A program made the translations under genes and the position numbers. Source: Mesorhizobium sophorae (GTDB lineage Bacteria > Pseudomonadota > Alphaproteobacteria > Rhizobiales > Rhizobiaceae). From it: a stretch of 64,000 nucleotides of DNA. The DNA lies in assembly GCF_002270415.1 (NCBI RefSeq), contig NZ_NNRI01000008.1, positions 411,001-475,000 on the forward strand, written 5' to 3'. The notes beneath the pieces are model-generated. The model saw only the letters and a program-made list of their open reading frames with translations. It had not been told where the DNA came from and made no database searches. Shown piece after piece: positions 42,804 to 51,201 of the stretch (the stretch's first letter is position 1; each line of letters opens with the position of its first letter).

Positions 42804-43742
42804 TCAGCGCTTCACGGTGCCGAAGGTAACGCCGCGCAACAGATGGTTTTGCAAGAAGAAGGTGACCAGAAAGACTGGGACGAGGAACAGGGTTTCGATG
42901 GCGGCAAGCAAAGTCCAGTCGGTGCCGCGTCCACCCGACGACACGGCCTGGTTCATGGCGACCGGGACCGTTCTCGTGTCAGGCCCCGAGAGCAACAGGG
43001 CGAAGAGGAACTCGTTCCAGGTGAGGATCAGGCCGAACACGAACGTGGCGGCGAGCCCGGCAATGACCTGGGGCAGGCAAATCTTGAAGAACACCCGCAT
43101 TCCGGACGATCCGTCGATGCGGGCGGCATCCTCGACGTCTGGCGACAATTCATCGAAGAAGCTCTTCATCATCCAGATGGTGAAGGCCAGGTTGAAGGCG
43201 GTGTAGAGCATGATGATGCCGAGATACGAGCCCGACAGGCCCACTACGCGGAACATCAGGATCACCGGAATGATCACCACAATCGCCGGCAGCATCCGCG
43301 TGGTCAGGATGATGAACAGGTAGGTGTCATTGCCTTTCAGCGGATAGCGCGAGAAGCCGAAGGCCGCCAGGGTGCCGATGACCAGCGCCAGCAGCACCGA
43401 CGCCGAGGCGATGAAGATCGAGTTGAAGAAATAACGGTCGAATCCTGTCGCTTCCGGGGCACCGTCCGGCGTCATCGAGCGGGAAAAGACGGACCCAAAA
43501 TTTTCGAGCGTGGGCTTGAATACAAAATGGTCCGGAATCAAGCCGAACAGCGACGTGGGCGACAGCGTCGGAGGCACCAGGAGCGCGTCGCCCTGCGGTT
43601 TGAAGGCGGTGAATATGATGAACAGCACCGGCAGAAAATAGATAAAGGCGACGACGGCCACGGCGAGCGTCCGCCCCCAGCCGGCCTTGTCTACTCCGCT
43701 GGCCCTGCCGAAGCCGAGCTTTCCCAATATCGATTCGGCCAC
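42804..43742 (-). CDS. Carbohydrate ABC transporter permease 2 (MalG/UgpE type)
   Basis: A 312-residue inner-membrane permease with six predicted spans. The EAA loop ELSPDVEDAARIDGSSGMRVF is the ATPase-contact motif, and IFTAFKPQGDAL near the first periplasmic loop is typical of CUT1 permeases. It lies three bases after permease 1 and one base before ATPase B. It forms the membrane channel with permease 1. Confidence 0.91.
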   Translation of the reverse strand: MAESILGKLGFGRASGVDKAGWGRTLAVAVVAFIYFLPVLFIIFTAFKPQGDALLVPPTLSPTSLFGLIPDHFVFKPTLENFGSVFSRSMTPDGAPEATGFDRYFFNSIFIASASVLLALVIGTLAAFGFSRYPLKGNDTYLFIILTTRMLPAIVVIIPVILMFRVVGLSGSYLGIIMLYTAFNLAFTIWMMKSFFDELSPDVEDAARIDGSSGMRVFFKICLPQVIAGLAATFVFGLILTWNEFLFALLLSGPDTRTVPVAMNQAVSSGGRGTDWTLLAAIETLFLVPVFLVTFFLQNHLLRGVTFGTVKR

Positions 43743-43745
43743 GGG

Positions 43746-44807
43746 TCAGGCTCCCTTCGTACGGCGGTTTGCGAGGTACAGGTAGAGGTTGGTGAGAACG
43801 ATCACCATGAACAGCATCAGATAGGAGATCGCCGCGCCCTCACTCGTCTTGTTCTGCTCGTTGGCGATGCGGATCAAGTGATAGGAGATCGTCAGTGTGT
43901 CGTTGCCGCCCTTGGTGAGGAGGATGACGAGATCCGCCAGCTTGAATGCCTCGATGGTGCGGAAGAGAAGGGCCAACATCAGAAGGCCGCGGATGTAGGG
44001 GAAGGTGATCATCCAGAATTGCCGCCAGCTGGAAATACGGTCGATGGCAGCGGCCTCGTAAAGGTATTTCGGCACCGAGACGAGGCCCGCCAGCACAAGG
44101 AGCATGACGAAGGGCGACCACATCCATGCGTCGGCGAAAACGATTCCCGCCACGGCACCGACTTTGTTGCTCATCAGGATGAACTGGTTGCCGGAGATGG
44201 AATTGATGACGTAGCTGAGAATCCCGAATGTCGGGTCATAGTAGTAGGTGAAGAACACGCCAGAGGCGACAACCGAAAGCATCATCGGTGTCAGCACCAG
44301 GATCAACAAATACTTGCGCAGCGGAAATTGCTTGGCGAACAGGATGGCCAGCAGAAAGCCGACGATCATCTGCGCGGAGACGGTGAACACGACGAACATG
44401 GCGGTATTGATCAGCGCGCCCCAAGTCGCGTGAGCAGCGAGATCGTTGGTAAGGATCCGGACGTAGTTCCCGAGTCCGACGAAGCGGATCGTCTGCTGGT
44501 TTGCCTGGTAGGCGAAGAACGAAAGGCCCAGCGACCACAGCAGGGGGAAGATATTCATCACAAACAGAACGGCGATTGCCGGAGCGACCAGCAGGGCGCC
44601 GAAGTAGTGGCGGCGATACGCGTTGACGGTAAATGCGGCCGCGACCAACGCCGCCGCGGCGCCCACCACCCAGAAGGAGACAGCCGCCGGCAAGCCCGCC
44701 ATTGATATGGCCGACACGACGACAGCGACAGCGATGGCGAGTTTCCAGTTGTGGGCAACAACCGCGGTAAGGCGTGGTGTCAGCAGCGTGCTTGAAACAG
44801 CGGTCAT
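43746..44807 (-). CDS. Carbohydrate ABC transporter permease 1 (MalF/UgpA type)
   Basis: A 353-residue permease. Two extra N-terminal spans (about residues 18-60) precede the usual six-span domain with the EAA loop VPKYLYEAAAIDRISSWRQF. The arrangement is that of CUT1 permeases for sugars or polyols. It follows the solute-binding protein by 80 bp and precedes permease 2 by three bases. Substrate unknown. Confidence 0.91.
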   Translation of the reverse strand: MTAVSSTLLTPRLTAVVAHNWKLAIAVAVVVSAISMAGLPAAVSFWVVGAAAALVAAAFTVNAYRRHYFGALLVAPAIAVLFVMNIFPLLWSLGLSFFAYQANQQTIRFVGLGNYVRILTNDLAAHATWGALINTAMFVVFTVSAQMIVGFLLAILFAKQFPLRKYLLILVLTPMMLSVVASGVFFTYYYDPTFGILSYVINSISGNQFILMSNKVGAVAGIVFADAWMWSPFVMLLVLAGLVSVPKYLYEAAAIDRISSWRQFWMITFPYIRGLLMLALLFRTIEAFKLADLVILLTKGGNDTLTISYHLIRIANEQNKTSEGAAISYLMLFMVIVLTNLYLYLANRRTKGA

Positions 44808-44887
44808 GAGAGTCCGAAATATGGAGCGCCTGACGTGGCAATGATGGGGAGCGGCTTTTGCCCGCTCCCCGCAGCTATGTTGGAAGG

Positions 44888-46321
44888 TTACTGGATAAGG
44901 CCAGCGTTCTTCAGGAGGTCCTCCTGGAACTTGGCGATGTTATCCAGGGTGGTCTTGGCGTCCTGCTTGCCAGTGATGGCTAGGTCGTACTGGTCCTGCT
45001 GCTGGGTGAGCAGTTCGAAGAACTGCGGCACGTGCCACATGTCCTTCTGCCAGTCGAGCGAGTTCGCCCAGGCGCGGTCCCACGGACGATAGGTCACGTA
45101 TTTCGGATCGCTGTAGACCGACTTGATCGCGGACTGGCCGCCGGCGGCGGCGAACTGGTGCTGGATATCGGGCGAGAGCCACCACTTCACGAAGCCCACC
45201 GCTTCCTTGATTTGCTCAGGCGTCGTCCAGGTGGTGAGAACGAAAGGCTGTCCGCCGATCTGTGACGTACGATTCACCTTGCCGTCGGGGCCGCGCAGGC
45301 CTGGCGCCAATCCGAACACCAGCTTGTCGGCAACCTTCGACGTCTTGGGATCGAGCGAGGCTTCGCCGAGACCGATCCAGTCGATGTTCATGGCCACCTT
45401 GCCTTCACGGAACAACTGGTCCGAGACGAAGATGTCCATGGTGCCGGTCTTGACCACGGGCGGCATGTACTTCAGCAATTTGAGGAAATGCTCCATGCCC
45501 TCGATGGACTTCGGGGAGTTTACGACGCCTTCGGCATGTCCGGTCGGGGCCTTGGTTTCATCCCAGATGCCGCCGCCATGCTGCCAGACAAACGTGTGGA
45601 CCGAGCTCGTCGAGAAGTCGTAGCCTTTGCCTGCCTGATAGGCGATGCCGTAGAAATCGTCATCCAGCACCTGGCCGGCGAGCTTGTCGCCCTTCTTGCG
45701 CTGGAAGAATTCGCCAACATGCTCGAACGTGTTCCAGTCCATGGCGTCGATTTCTTCGCCGGTGCAGGGCAGCTTCTCATTGTACTTCGCCTTGAAGGCG
45801 GCCTGCTCGTCGTCGTTGCAGAGCACGTCCTTGCGGCCGTAGGTGACCAGCACGTCCGGGAACTGCGGGAAGCCGTAGTAGTTCGGCGTGCTGTTGGGAT
45901 AGGTCGAGTAGGCGTTGAGCACGGCGGGATGCATCGACTCCATCGTCGCCTTGAGTTCCGGGTCGGCATCGATGAGATCGTTGATCTTGCGGAAGTAGCC
46001 GCCTTCGACGAAGGCGCCCAGCCACTGCGAGTCCGACACGATGAAGTTGTACTTCTTTTCGCCCGAGGTCAACGAGGCGTTGACGCGGGTGTAGAAATCC
46101 GGCCACGGAATGAAGTCGACATCGAGCTTCACGGTATTGCCAGACTTGGGCTTGTACTGCTCGTCGAAGAACTTCTTCATAATGCGGGTCGGGGGCCAAT
46201 CCGGCACCGCCATCGTCAACGTCACTTCTTCGGCAGAGGCATAGGTCACGCCTCCCACCAGTAGCGTGGCAGCGAAGCTTGCGGCTGTCGCTAGCCCTTT
46301 CACTTTGGTCATCGCCGTCAT
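44888..46321 (-). CDS. Extracellular solute-binding protein, family 1
   Basis: A 477-residue exported binding protein. The signal peptide at residues 1-30 ends SAEE, and the mature chain VTLTMAVPDWPPTRIMKKFFDEQYKPK has the family-1 opening. Paired cysteines (LCNDDEQ and LPCTGEE) may form a disulfide. GGGAGGAAACGCG precedes ATG 46321, which supports it over ATG 46312. It lies between ATPase A and the permeases. The promoter operator shared with the isomerase operon suggests its ligand is the compound those enzymes break down. Confidence 0.89.
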   Translation of the reverse strand: MTAMTKVKGLATAASFAATLLVGGVTYASAEEVTLTMAVPDWPPTRIMKKFFDEQYKPKSGNTVKLDVDFIPWPDFYTRVNASLTSGEKKYNFIVSDSQWLGAFVEGGYFRKINDLIDADPELKATMESMHPAVLNAYSTYPNSTPNYYGFPQFPDVLVTYGRKDVLCNDDEQAAFKAKYNEKLPCTGEEIDAMDWNTFEHVGEFFQRKKGDKLAGQVLDDDFYGIAYQAGKGYDFSTSSVHTFVWQHGGGIWDETKAPTGHAEGVVNSPKSIEGMEHFLKLLKYMPPVVKTGTMDIFVSDQLFREGKVAMNIDWIGLGEASLDPKTSKVADKLVFGLAPGLRGPDGKVNRTSQIGGQPFVLTTWTTPEQIKEAVGFVKWWLSPDIQHQFAAAGGQSAIKSVYSDPKYVTYRPWDRAWANSLDWQKDMWHVPQFFELLTQQQDQYDLAITGKQDAKTTLDNIAKFQEDLLKNAGLIQ

Positions 46322-46367
46322 TCGCGTTTCCTCCCTTGGTTAACCGGATTGCTTCTCGCCGTTCGCG

Positions 46368-47480
46368 TCAGGTCATTGCCTGGCCGCTCACGGCGTGGAA
46401 GACGTGGATTTTCCTGTTATCGATGGCGATCGATGCCGAATCGCCGGTCCTGATGCTGGCGGCGATCGCTTCCGGCAGCACCATGCGCAACATCTCGCCG
46501 CCGGCCTCGACCGAGACGATCGTGATGTCGCCGAGCGGTTCGACCAGATGCACCTTCGAGGCAACCCCGGCTTCGCCCTTGGCGGCGAGCCGAATGTCGC
46601 TCGGGCGAATGCCGATCAGCGCGGCCTCGCCGGCATCGGCAGTCTTTGGCGCCGTCGCCGGAACCAGAGTCCCGAGCGGCGTGTCGAAAGACCTGGTGTC
46701 GGCGCGCACCGAGGCCGTGAACAGATTCATGTGCGGCGAGCCGATCTTGCTGGCGACATAGGTATGGATCGGCTGCTCGTAAAGCTCGTCCGGCGTGCCG
46801 ATCTGGACGATGCCGCCATCGCGCATGACGGCGATCGTCTCGCCCATCGAGAGAGCCTCGAGCTCGTCGGGCGTGGCATAGATCACGGTCATGCCGAACT
46901 GGCGGTGCAGCCGCTTCAGCTCGGCGCGCGTCTCGTGCCGAAGCTTGGCGTCGAGATTGGTGAGCGGCTCATCGAGGAGAAGAATCTTTGGCCGGCGGAT
47001 CAGGGAGCGGCCGAGCGCGACGCGCTGCTGCTCTCCGCCGGACAGGGTTGCCGGCTTGGCCTTCAGGCGGTGTGTCAGCTTCAGGATCTCGGCGGTCTCT
47101 TTCACCCGCTTGTCGATCTCGGCGCGCGCGGCTTTCTCCTCGCGCAGCGGATAGGCGAGATTGTCGTAGACCGTGAGGTGGGGGTAAAGCGCGAAAGACT
47201 GGAAGACCATCGAGATGCCGCGGCCGGCGATCGGCGCATGGGTCATGTCGCGGCCGCCGATCTCAAGCGTGCCGGAGTCGGCCTGGACGAGGCCGGCGAT
47301 AGTGCGCAGCGTCGTCGTCTTGCCAACCGAGCTCGGCCCGAAGAGTACGAAGAAGCGGCCTTCGTCGACGGCGAAGCTCAGGTCGTTGATGGCGCGCACG
47401 GATCCATAGGCTTTGCTGAGCCCATCGAGGCGCAGCGCAATCCCCTTGCCGGCACTGGCGCGAGGCGACGTCTGCGTCAC
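46368..47480 (-). CDS. Carbohydrate ABC transporter ATPase A (defective Walker A and H-loop)
   Basis: A 370-residue MalK-type ATPase, first gene of the importer operon. The signature [16 protein letters not shown]-loop MVFQSFALYPH and Walker B ILLLDEPLTNLD are canonical. Walker A reads GPSSVGKTT instead of GxxGxGK(S/T), and the H-loop that should read THDQ is TPDE, with the histidine replaced by proline (codon 46869-46871). ATPase B of the same operon has an altered signature motif. In a heterodimer all three defects would fall in one ATP site. Two-ATPase importers are known in rhizobial glycerol uptake (GlpS/GlpT). Confidence 0.9.
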   Translation of the reverse strand: MTQTSPRASAGKGIALRLDGLSKAYGSVRAINDLSFAVDEGRFFVLFGPSSVGKTTTLRTIAGLVQADSGTLEIGGRDMTHAPIAGRGISMVFQSFALYPHLTVYDNLAYPLREEKAARAEIDKRVKETAEILKLTHRLKAKPATLSGGEQQRVALGRSLIRRPKILLLDEPLTNLDAKLRHETRAELKRLHRQFGMTVIYATPDELEALSMGETIAVMRDGGIVQIGTPDELYEQPIHTYVASKIGSPHMNLFTASVRADTRSFDTPLGTLVPATAPKTADAGEAALIGIRPSDIRLAAKGEAGVASKVHLVEPLGDITIVSVEAGGEMLRMVLPEAIAASIRTGDSASIAIDNRKIHVFHAVSGQAMT

Positions 47481-47587
47481 GATGCGCCACCTCGTGCGGA
47501 CGGAACACGCGCCATCCGTGTGATCCTCCTCGCCCTGCCGAAATGGACTGCGGCTGTCATTCCCGATCCGCCTTTTCTTTCCTAATC

Positions 47588-47616
47588 TGGTATTACCAAT
47601 TTAAGATGCTCGTCAA
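47588..47616 (-). promoter_or_regulatory. Promoter-operator of the importer operon (FadR-type site)
   Basis: On the minus strand TTGACG (47616-47611) is followed after 15 bp by TAATAC within the palindrome TGGTAATACCA (47588-47598). The same 11 bases and nearly the same promoter layout occur at 31519-31548. It lies about 110 bp upstream of the ATPase A start, in the 439-bp gap 47481-47919, where I see no gene. Confidence 0.68.
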
Positions 47617-47760
47617 GCGCTTTCTTAAAATTTGCCGTCACCAAAATAAGCTGAAAACGTCCGCTATATGTTGGTATTTCCTTCATTTTTGGCAATTCTC
47701 CACCTTCATCCCGTTCGCAAAACGCCAATCCCCAAAATCACTGAAATCGCCGACCTTCAA

Positions 47761-47777
47761 ATCTGGTCGAACCAGAT
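47761..47777. promoter_or_regulatory. FadR-type operator, second site upstream of the importer
   Basis: ATCTGGTCGAACCAGAT is a palindrome with 7-bp arms around CGA. Its core TGGTCGAACCA is identical to 31699-31709. It lies 176 bp from the first operator, against 180 bp at the isomerase locus. Confidence 0.66.
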
Positions 47778-47919
47778 TCGCTCCGAGCTACCGCGGCGAC
47801 CGCCCCGGATTGCCCTCGACGACCCCCCAATCCGGTCCGCGTCGGGAGAAGTCTCATATCCTGCATCCGCCTTCGTCCAGCCCTCCTCCATGCCCAACTC
47901 ACGCCGCCACCACCCCTGG

Positions 47920-48579
47920 TCAGGATGGCGTCCGGAGTCGCGCCTGGCGCACCAGCGCTGAGGCCGCCCACCGGGCGACGGCCAGGGTCTTGCCGCTGTC
48001 CAGGCCCCAGATGTCCTTCAGCACAATCAGCAGTTCGACGCCGAAAATCAGCGACAGCGCCTGCGCCAGGCGCTCGAATTCGCGCGGCGGCAGCTCGCCC
48101 CTCAGTGGCGCGATCGCCTCCTTCAGCAAGTCGATGCGGTGGCCGCGGGTAAAAGCCGGCTCGCCGCCCAGCGTGCCGGCCTGGCGCCTCGCCCACTGGT
48201 CGAGCGACAGCTTCAGGGCCGCCTTGAACGTCGCCTCGAAGGCCTCGATGCGCGGCATGGCGGTGTCGAACAGGTCGGCGACCCGGCGCTCGGCATCGGC
48301 GGAGGTCGATTGCCAGGTGAGGATTGGGCCGAGCCCCTCGTCGACGACAGCCTTCACCAGCGCCGCCTGGCTGGGGAAATAGCGATAGGCCGTGGCGCGC
48401 GAGACTTCCGCCGCTTCGGCAACCTCGCTGACCGACGGCGTGATGCCCGCCTGCATCAGCCTTGTCGCCGTCTCCAGCATAAGCCGTTTCGTGCGCGCGC
48501 GGGGCCCACGCTCCAGCGCCTGGCCGCTACCCCGCTCGGCGTCTTCGCCTGCTGTCGATTGTTGACGTGAGACATCCAT
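47920..48579 (-). CDS. TetR-family transcriptional regulator
   Basis: A 219-residue regulator. After about 30 variable residues the TetR DNA-binding domain runs RTKRLMLETATRLMQ, then VSEVAEAAEVSRATAYRYFPS at about residues 51-71, followed by a helical ligand domain. ATG 48579 is chosen because translation upstream loses family character. A near-palindrome at 48588-48601 could be its operator. It is divergent from the UPF0261 gene and probably controls that operon and itself. Confidence 0.88.
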   Translation of the reverse strand: MDVSRQQSTAGEDAERGSGQALERGPRARTKRLMLETATRLMQAGITPSVSEVAEAAEVSRATAYRYFPSQAALVKAVVDEGLGPILTWQSTSADAERRVADLFDTAMPRIEAFEATFKAALKLSLDQWARRQAGTLGGEPAFTRGHRIDLLKEAIAPLRGELPPREFERLAQALSLIFGVELLIVLKDIWGLDSGKTLAVARWAASALVRQARLRTPS

Positions 48580-48587
48580 GTCAATAC

Positions 48588-48601
48588 GATACGCGCGTCT
48601 C
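48588..48601. promoter_or_regulatory. Candidate TetR operator
   Basis: GATACGCGCGTCTC is palindromic at 12 of 14 positions. It lies nine bases upstream of the TetR start, between the divergent TetR and UPF0261 genes, the usual position for autoregulation. Confidence 0.42.
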
Positions 48602-48689
48602 AAAAATTTGCAATGACCTTCGCATCGTCGGGCGGCCGGGCAATGAGCGGAGGGGCGCAGCGTTGCGCCGGCCTGGATTGGGGAACGCA

Positions 48690-49886
48690 ATGAAGCGCAT
48701 CTATGTGGTGGGCACGGCTGACACCAAGGGCGAGGAACTCGCCTTCCTGGCGGATGCGATAGCCGCCACGGGCGCCGTCGTTTCGCGCGTCGATGTCGGG
48801 ACGCGCGACCCAACCGTCGCGGTGGACATCCCGGCGAAAGACATTGCCGGCCATCACCCCGGCGGTCGTGACGCCGTGCTCGGCGGCAACGACCGTGGCG
48901 CTGCGGTCGCCGCCATGGGCATCGCCTTCGCCCGCTTTGTCCAATCGCGAAACGACATTGCCGCCATGATCGGTATTGGCGGTGGCGGCGGCACTTCGAT
49001 CATCACGTCGGGCATGCGCGCGCTGCCGCTCGGCCTGCCGAAGATCATGGTCTCGACGCTCGCCTCCGGCGACACCGCGCCCTATGTCGATGTCTCCGAC
49101 ATCGTCATGATGCCATCGGTGACCGACATGGCCGGGTTGAACCGGATTTCCCGTGTCGTCCTGCACAACGCCGCCCAGGCGATATCAGGCATGGCGGCAA
49201 GGCCGGCGCCGCCGGCCGATGGCAAACCGTCGATCGGCCTCACCATGTTCGGCGTTACCACGCCTTGCGTGACCGCCATCGCCGACCAGCTTCGCTCGAC
49301 CTATGACTGCATGGTCTTCCACGCCACCGGCACCGGTGGCCGCAGCATGGAGAAGCTGGCCGACAGCTGCCTGCTGTCGGGGGTGATCGACATCACCACG
49401 ACCGAGGTCTGCGACCTGCTGTTCGGCGGCGTGCTGCCGGCGACCGAGGATCGTTTCGGTGCGATCGCCCGCACCGGGCTGCCCTATGTCGGCTCGGTCG
49501 GCGCGCTCGACATGGTCAACTTCTGGGCGCCGTCGACGATCCCGGAGCACTATCGCGGACGGTTGGTGTACGAACACAATCCGAACGTCACGCTGATGCG
49601 CACCACGGCGCAGGAGTGCCGCGCAATCGGCGAATGGATCGGCACCAGGCTCGCCCTCTGCGAGGGGCCGGTGCATGTCCTCATTCCGGAAAAAGGTGTC
49701 TCGGCGCTCGACATCGAAGGCGGTGCTTTCTTCGATCCAGAGGCCGACGCCGTTCTGTTCGAAGCCATCGAGCGCTCCATCCAGCCGAACGACATGCGCC
49801 GCGTGACGCGCCTGCCGCTGCACATCAACGACCCCGAATTCGCCAAGGCCGCGGTTGCGGCCTTTCTCGACATCGCCAGACAGTGA
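48690..49886 (+). CDS. UPF0261 / Tm-1-like ATP-binding domain protein
   Basis: A 398-residue UPF0261 protein. [21 protein letters not shown] at the N-terminus, [34 protein letters not shown] and MFGVTTPCV are hallmarks of the Tm-1-like ATP-binding domain. ATG 48690 has GGGGAACGCA upstream and starts at the first strand. The next gene, ten bases downstream, encodes the TIM barrel that is fused to this domain in the tomato antiviral protein Tm-1. The bacterial function is not known. A role in processing a small molecule imported by the nearby transporter is only inferred. Confidence 0.9.
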   Translation: MKRIYVVGTADTKGEELAFLADAIAATGAVVSRVDVGTRDPTVAVDIPAKDIAGHHPGGRDAVLGGNDRGAAVAAMGIAFARFVQSRNDIAAMIGIGGGGGTSIITSGMRALPLGLPKIMVSTLASGDTAPYVDVSDIVMMPSVTDMAGLNRISRVVLHNAAQAISGMAARPAPPADGKPSIGLTMFGVTTPCVTAIADQLRSTYDCMVFHATGTGGRSMEKLADSCLLSGVIDITTTEVCDLLFGGVLPATEDRFGAIARTGLPYVGSVGALDMVNFWAPSTIPEHYRGRLVYEHNPNVTLMRTTAQECRAIGEWIGTRLALCEGPVHVLIPEKGVSALDIEGGAFFDPEADAVLFEAIERSIQPNDMRRVTRLPLHINDPEFAKAAVAAFLDIARQ

Positions 49887-49896
49887 GATCCAAGAC

Positions 49897-50751
49897 ATGC
49901 CCGCCATACCGCGCAAGGACATACTGAAGAAATTCAGGGCAATGATCGAAAAGGGCGTGCCGATCGTCGGCGGCGGCGCCGGCACCGGCCTGTCGGCCAA
50001 GGCCGAGGAAGCCGGCGGCATCGACCTCATCATCATCTACAATTCCGGCCGCTACCGCATGGCCGGGCGTGGCTCGGCCGCCGGCCTGCTCGCCTATGGC
50101 AATGCCAACGAGATCGTCAAGGAGATGGCCTATGAGGTGCTGCCGGTGGTCAAGAAGACGCCGGTGCTGGCCGGCGTCAACGGCACCGACCCGTTCGTCA
50201 TCATGCCGCTGCTTCTCGCCGAGCTGAAGACGATGGGCTTTTCCGGCGTGCAGAACTTTCCCACCATCGGCTTGTTCGACGGTCAGATGCGGCAAAGCTT
50301 TGAGGAGACCGGCATGGGTTTTGGGCTCGAGGTCGAGATGATCGCCGAGGCGCATAAGCTCGACCTGCTGACCACGCCCTATGTCTTCAACCCCGATGAG
50401 GCCCGCGCCATGACAAAAGCCGGCGCCGACGTCGTCGTCGCCCATATGGGGGTGACGACCGGCGGCTCGATCGGCGCCACCTCGGCCAAGTCGCTCGACG
50501 ATTGCGTTGTCGAGATCGATGCGATTGCCAACGCGGCCCGTTCGGTGCGCAAGGATGTGATCCTGCTTTGCCATGGCGGGCCGATCTCGATGCCGGATGA
50601 CGCGCGCTATATTCTCGACCGCTGCAAGGGCCTGCACGGCTTCTATGGCGCAAGCTCGATGGAACGGCTGCCGGCGGAAGCCGCGATCGCCAAACAGACG
50701 GCTGATTTCAAGGCCGTCTCGCTTCATGACCAGAAGAAAAAGAAGGGATGA
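49897..50751 (+). CDS. Phosphoenolpyruvate hydrolase-like TIM-barrel protein
   Basis: A 284-residue TIM barrel of the PEP-hydrolase-like family (PF09370). [38 protein letters not shown], read across two strands, and [13 protein letters not shown] are typical. It matches the C-terminal domain of plant Tm-1, with the N-terminal domain encoded by the preceding gene. Ten bases separate the two, so they are co-expressed and may act together. The name comes from fold assignment; catalysis is unproven. Confidence 0.88.
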   Translation: MPAIPRKDILKKFRAMIEKGVPIVGGGAGTGLSAKAEEAGGIDLIIIYNSGRYRMAGRGSAAGLLAYGNANEIVKEMAYEVLPVVKKTPVLAGVNGTDPFVIMPLLLAELKTMGFSGVQNFPTIGLFDGQMRQSFEETGMGFGLEVEMIAEAHKLDLLTTPYVFNPDEARAMTKAGADVVVAHMGVTTGGSIGATSAKSLDDCVVEIDAIANAARSVRKDVILLCHGGPISMPDDARYILDRCKGLHGFYGASSMERLPAEAAIAKQTADFKAVSLHDQKKKKG

Positions 50752-50754
50752 GAG

Positions 50755-51174
50755 ATGACCGACAAGAGCAAGATGTTTGTCTCCCCCAAGGACGTCAGCG
50801 CCTTCGGCTTCGACTGGGGCAGGCTGGCGCTGACCGTGGCGCCCGAAGTGAATGGCGCAACCCGCTTTTCCGGCGGTGTCGTCGACCTGCCCTCCGGCAA
50901 GGGCCACACACGCCACAACCATCCGGGCGCAGAGGAAATCATCTTCGTCATCTCAGGCAACGGCGAGCAGATGGTCGAGGACGAGAAGGGCAATCCGGTG
51001 GTCGAGAAGGTCGGCCCCGGCTGCACCATCTACGTGCCGGAAAGCCGTTTTCACTCGACGCTCAACACCGGTGATGGGCCAATGCAGCTTTTCGTCGTCT
51101 ATTCACCGGCCGGGCCGGAACTGGTGCTGCGCGAGCTGCCGGATTTCAGGTTGCTGCCGCCGGGCGACAAATAG
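50755..51174 (+). CDS. Cupin domain protein
   Basis: A 139-residue single-domain cupin. The first motif, HTRHNHPGAEEIIFVISGNGEQ in two segments, gives two or three histidines and a glutamate for a metal site. The second is PESRFHSTLNTGDGPMQLF. It starts three bases after the TIM-barrel gene and closes the UPF0261 operon. It may be an isomerase or dioxygenase acting on the same substrate, which is not identified. Confidence 0.83.
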   Translation: MTDKSKMFVSPKDVSAFGFDWGRLALTVAPEVNGATRFSGGVVDLPSGKGHTRHNHPGAEEIIFVISGNGEQMVEDEKGNPVVEKVGPGCTIYVPESRFHSTLNTGDGPMQLFVVYSPAGPELVLRELPDFRLLPPGDK

Positions 51175-51201
51175 GTTTTCCGGACAGCACCTGCCATCCG
51201 C

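Noticed and set aside
42567..44705. 712-codon open frame on the plus strand across the permease genes
   Set aside because: It is antisense to two clear permeases and an ATPase. Its translation is dominated by Asp, Glu, Gln, His and Arg, the usual shadow of high-GC coding DNA, with no domain.
46316..46336. GGTTAACC near the solute-binding protein start considered as another FadR-type site
   Set aside because: The half-sites have no three-base spacer, so it does not fit TNGTNNNACNA.
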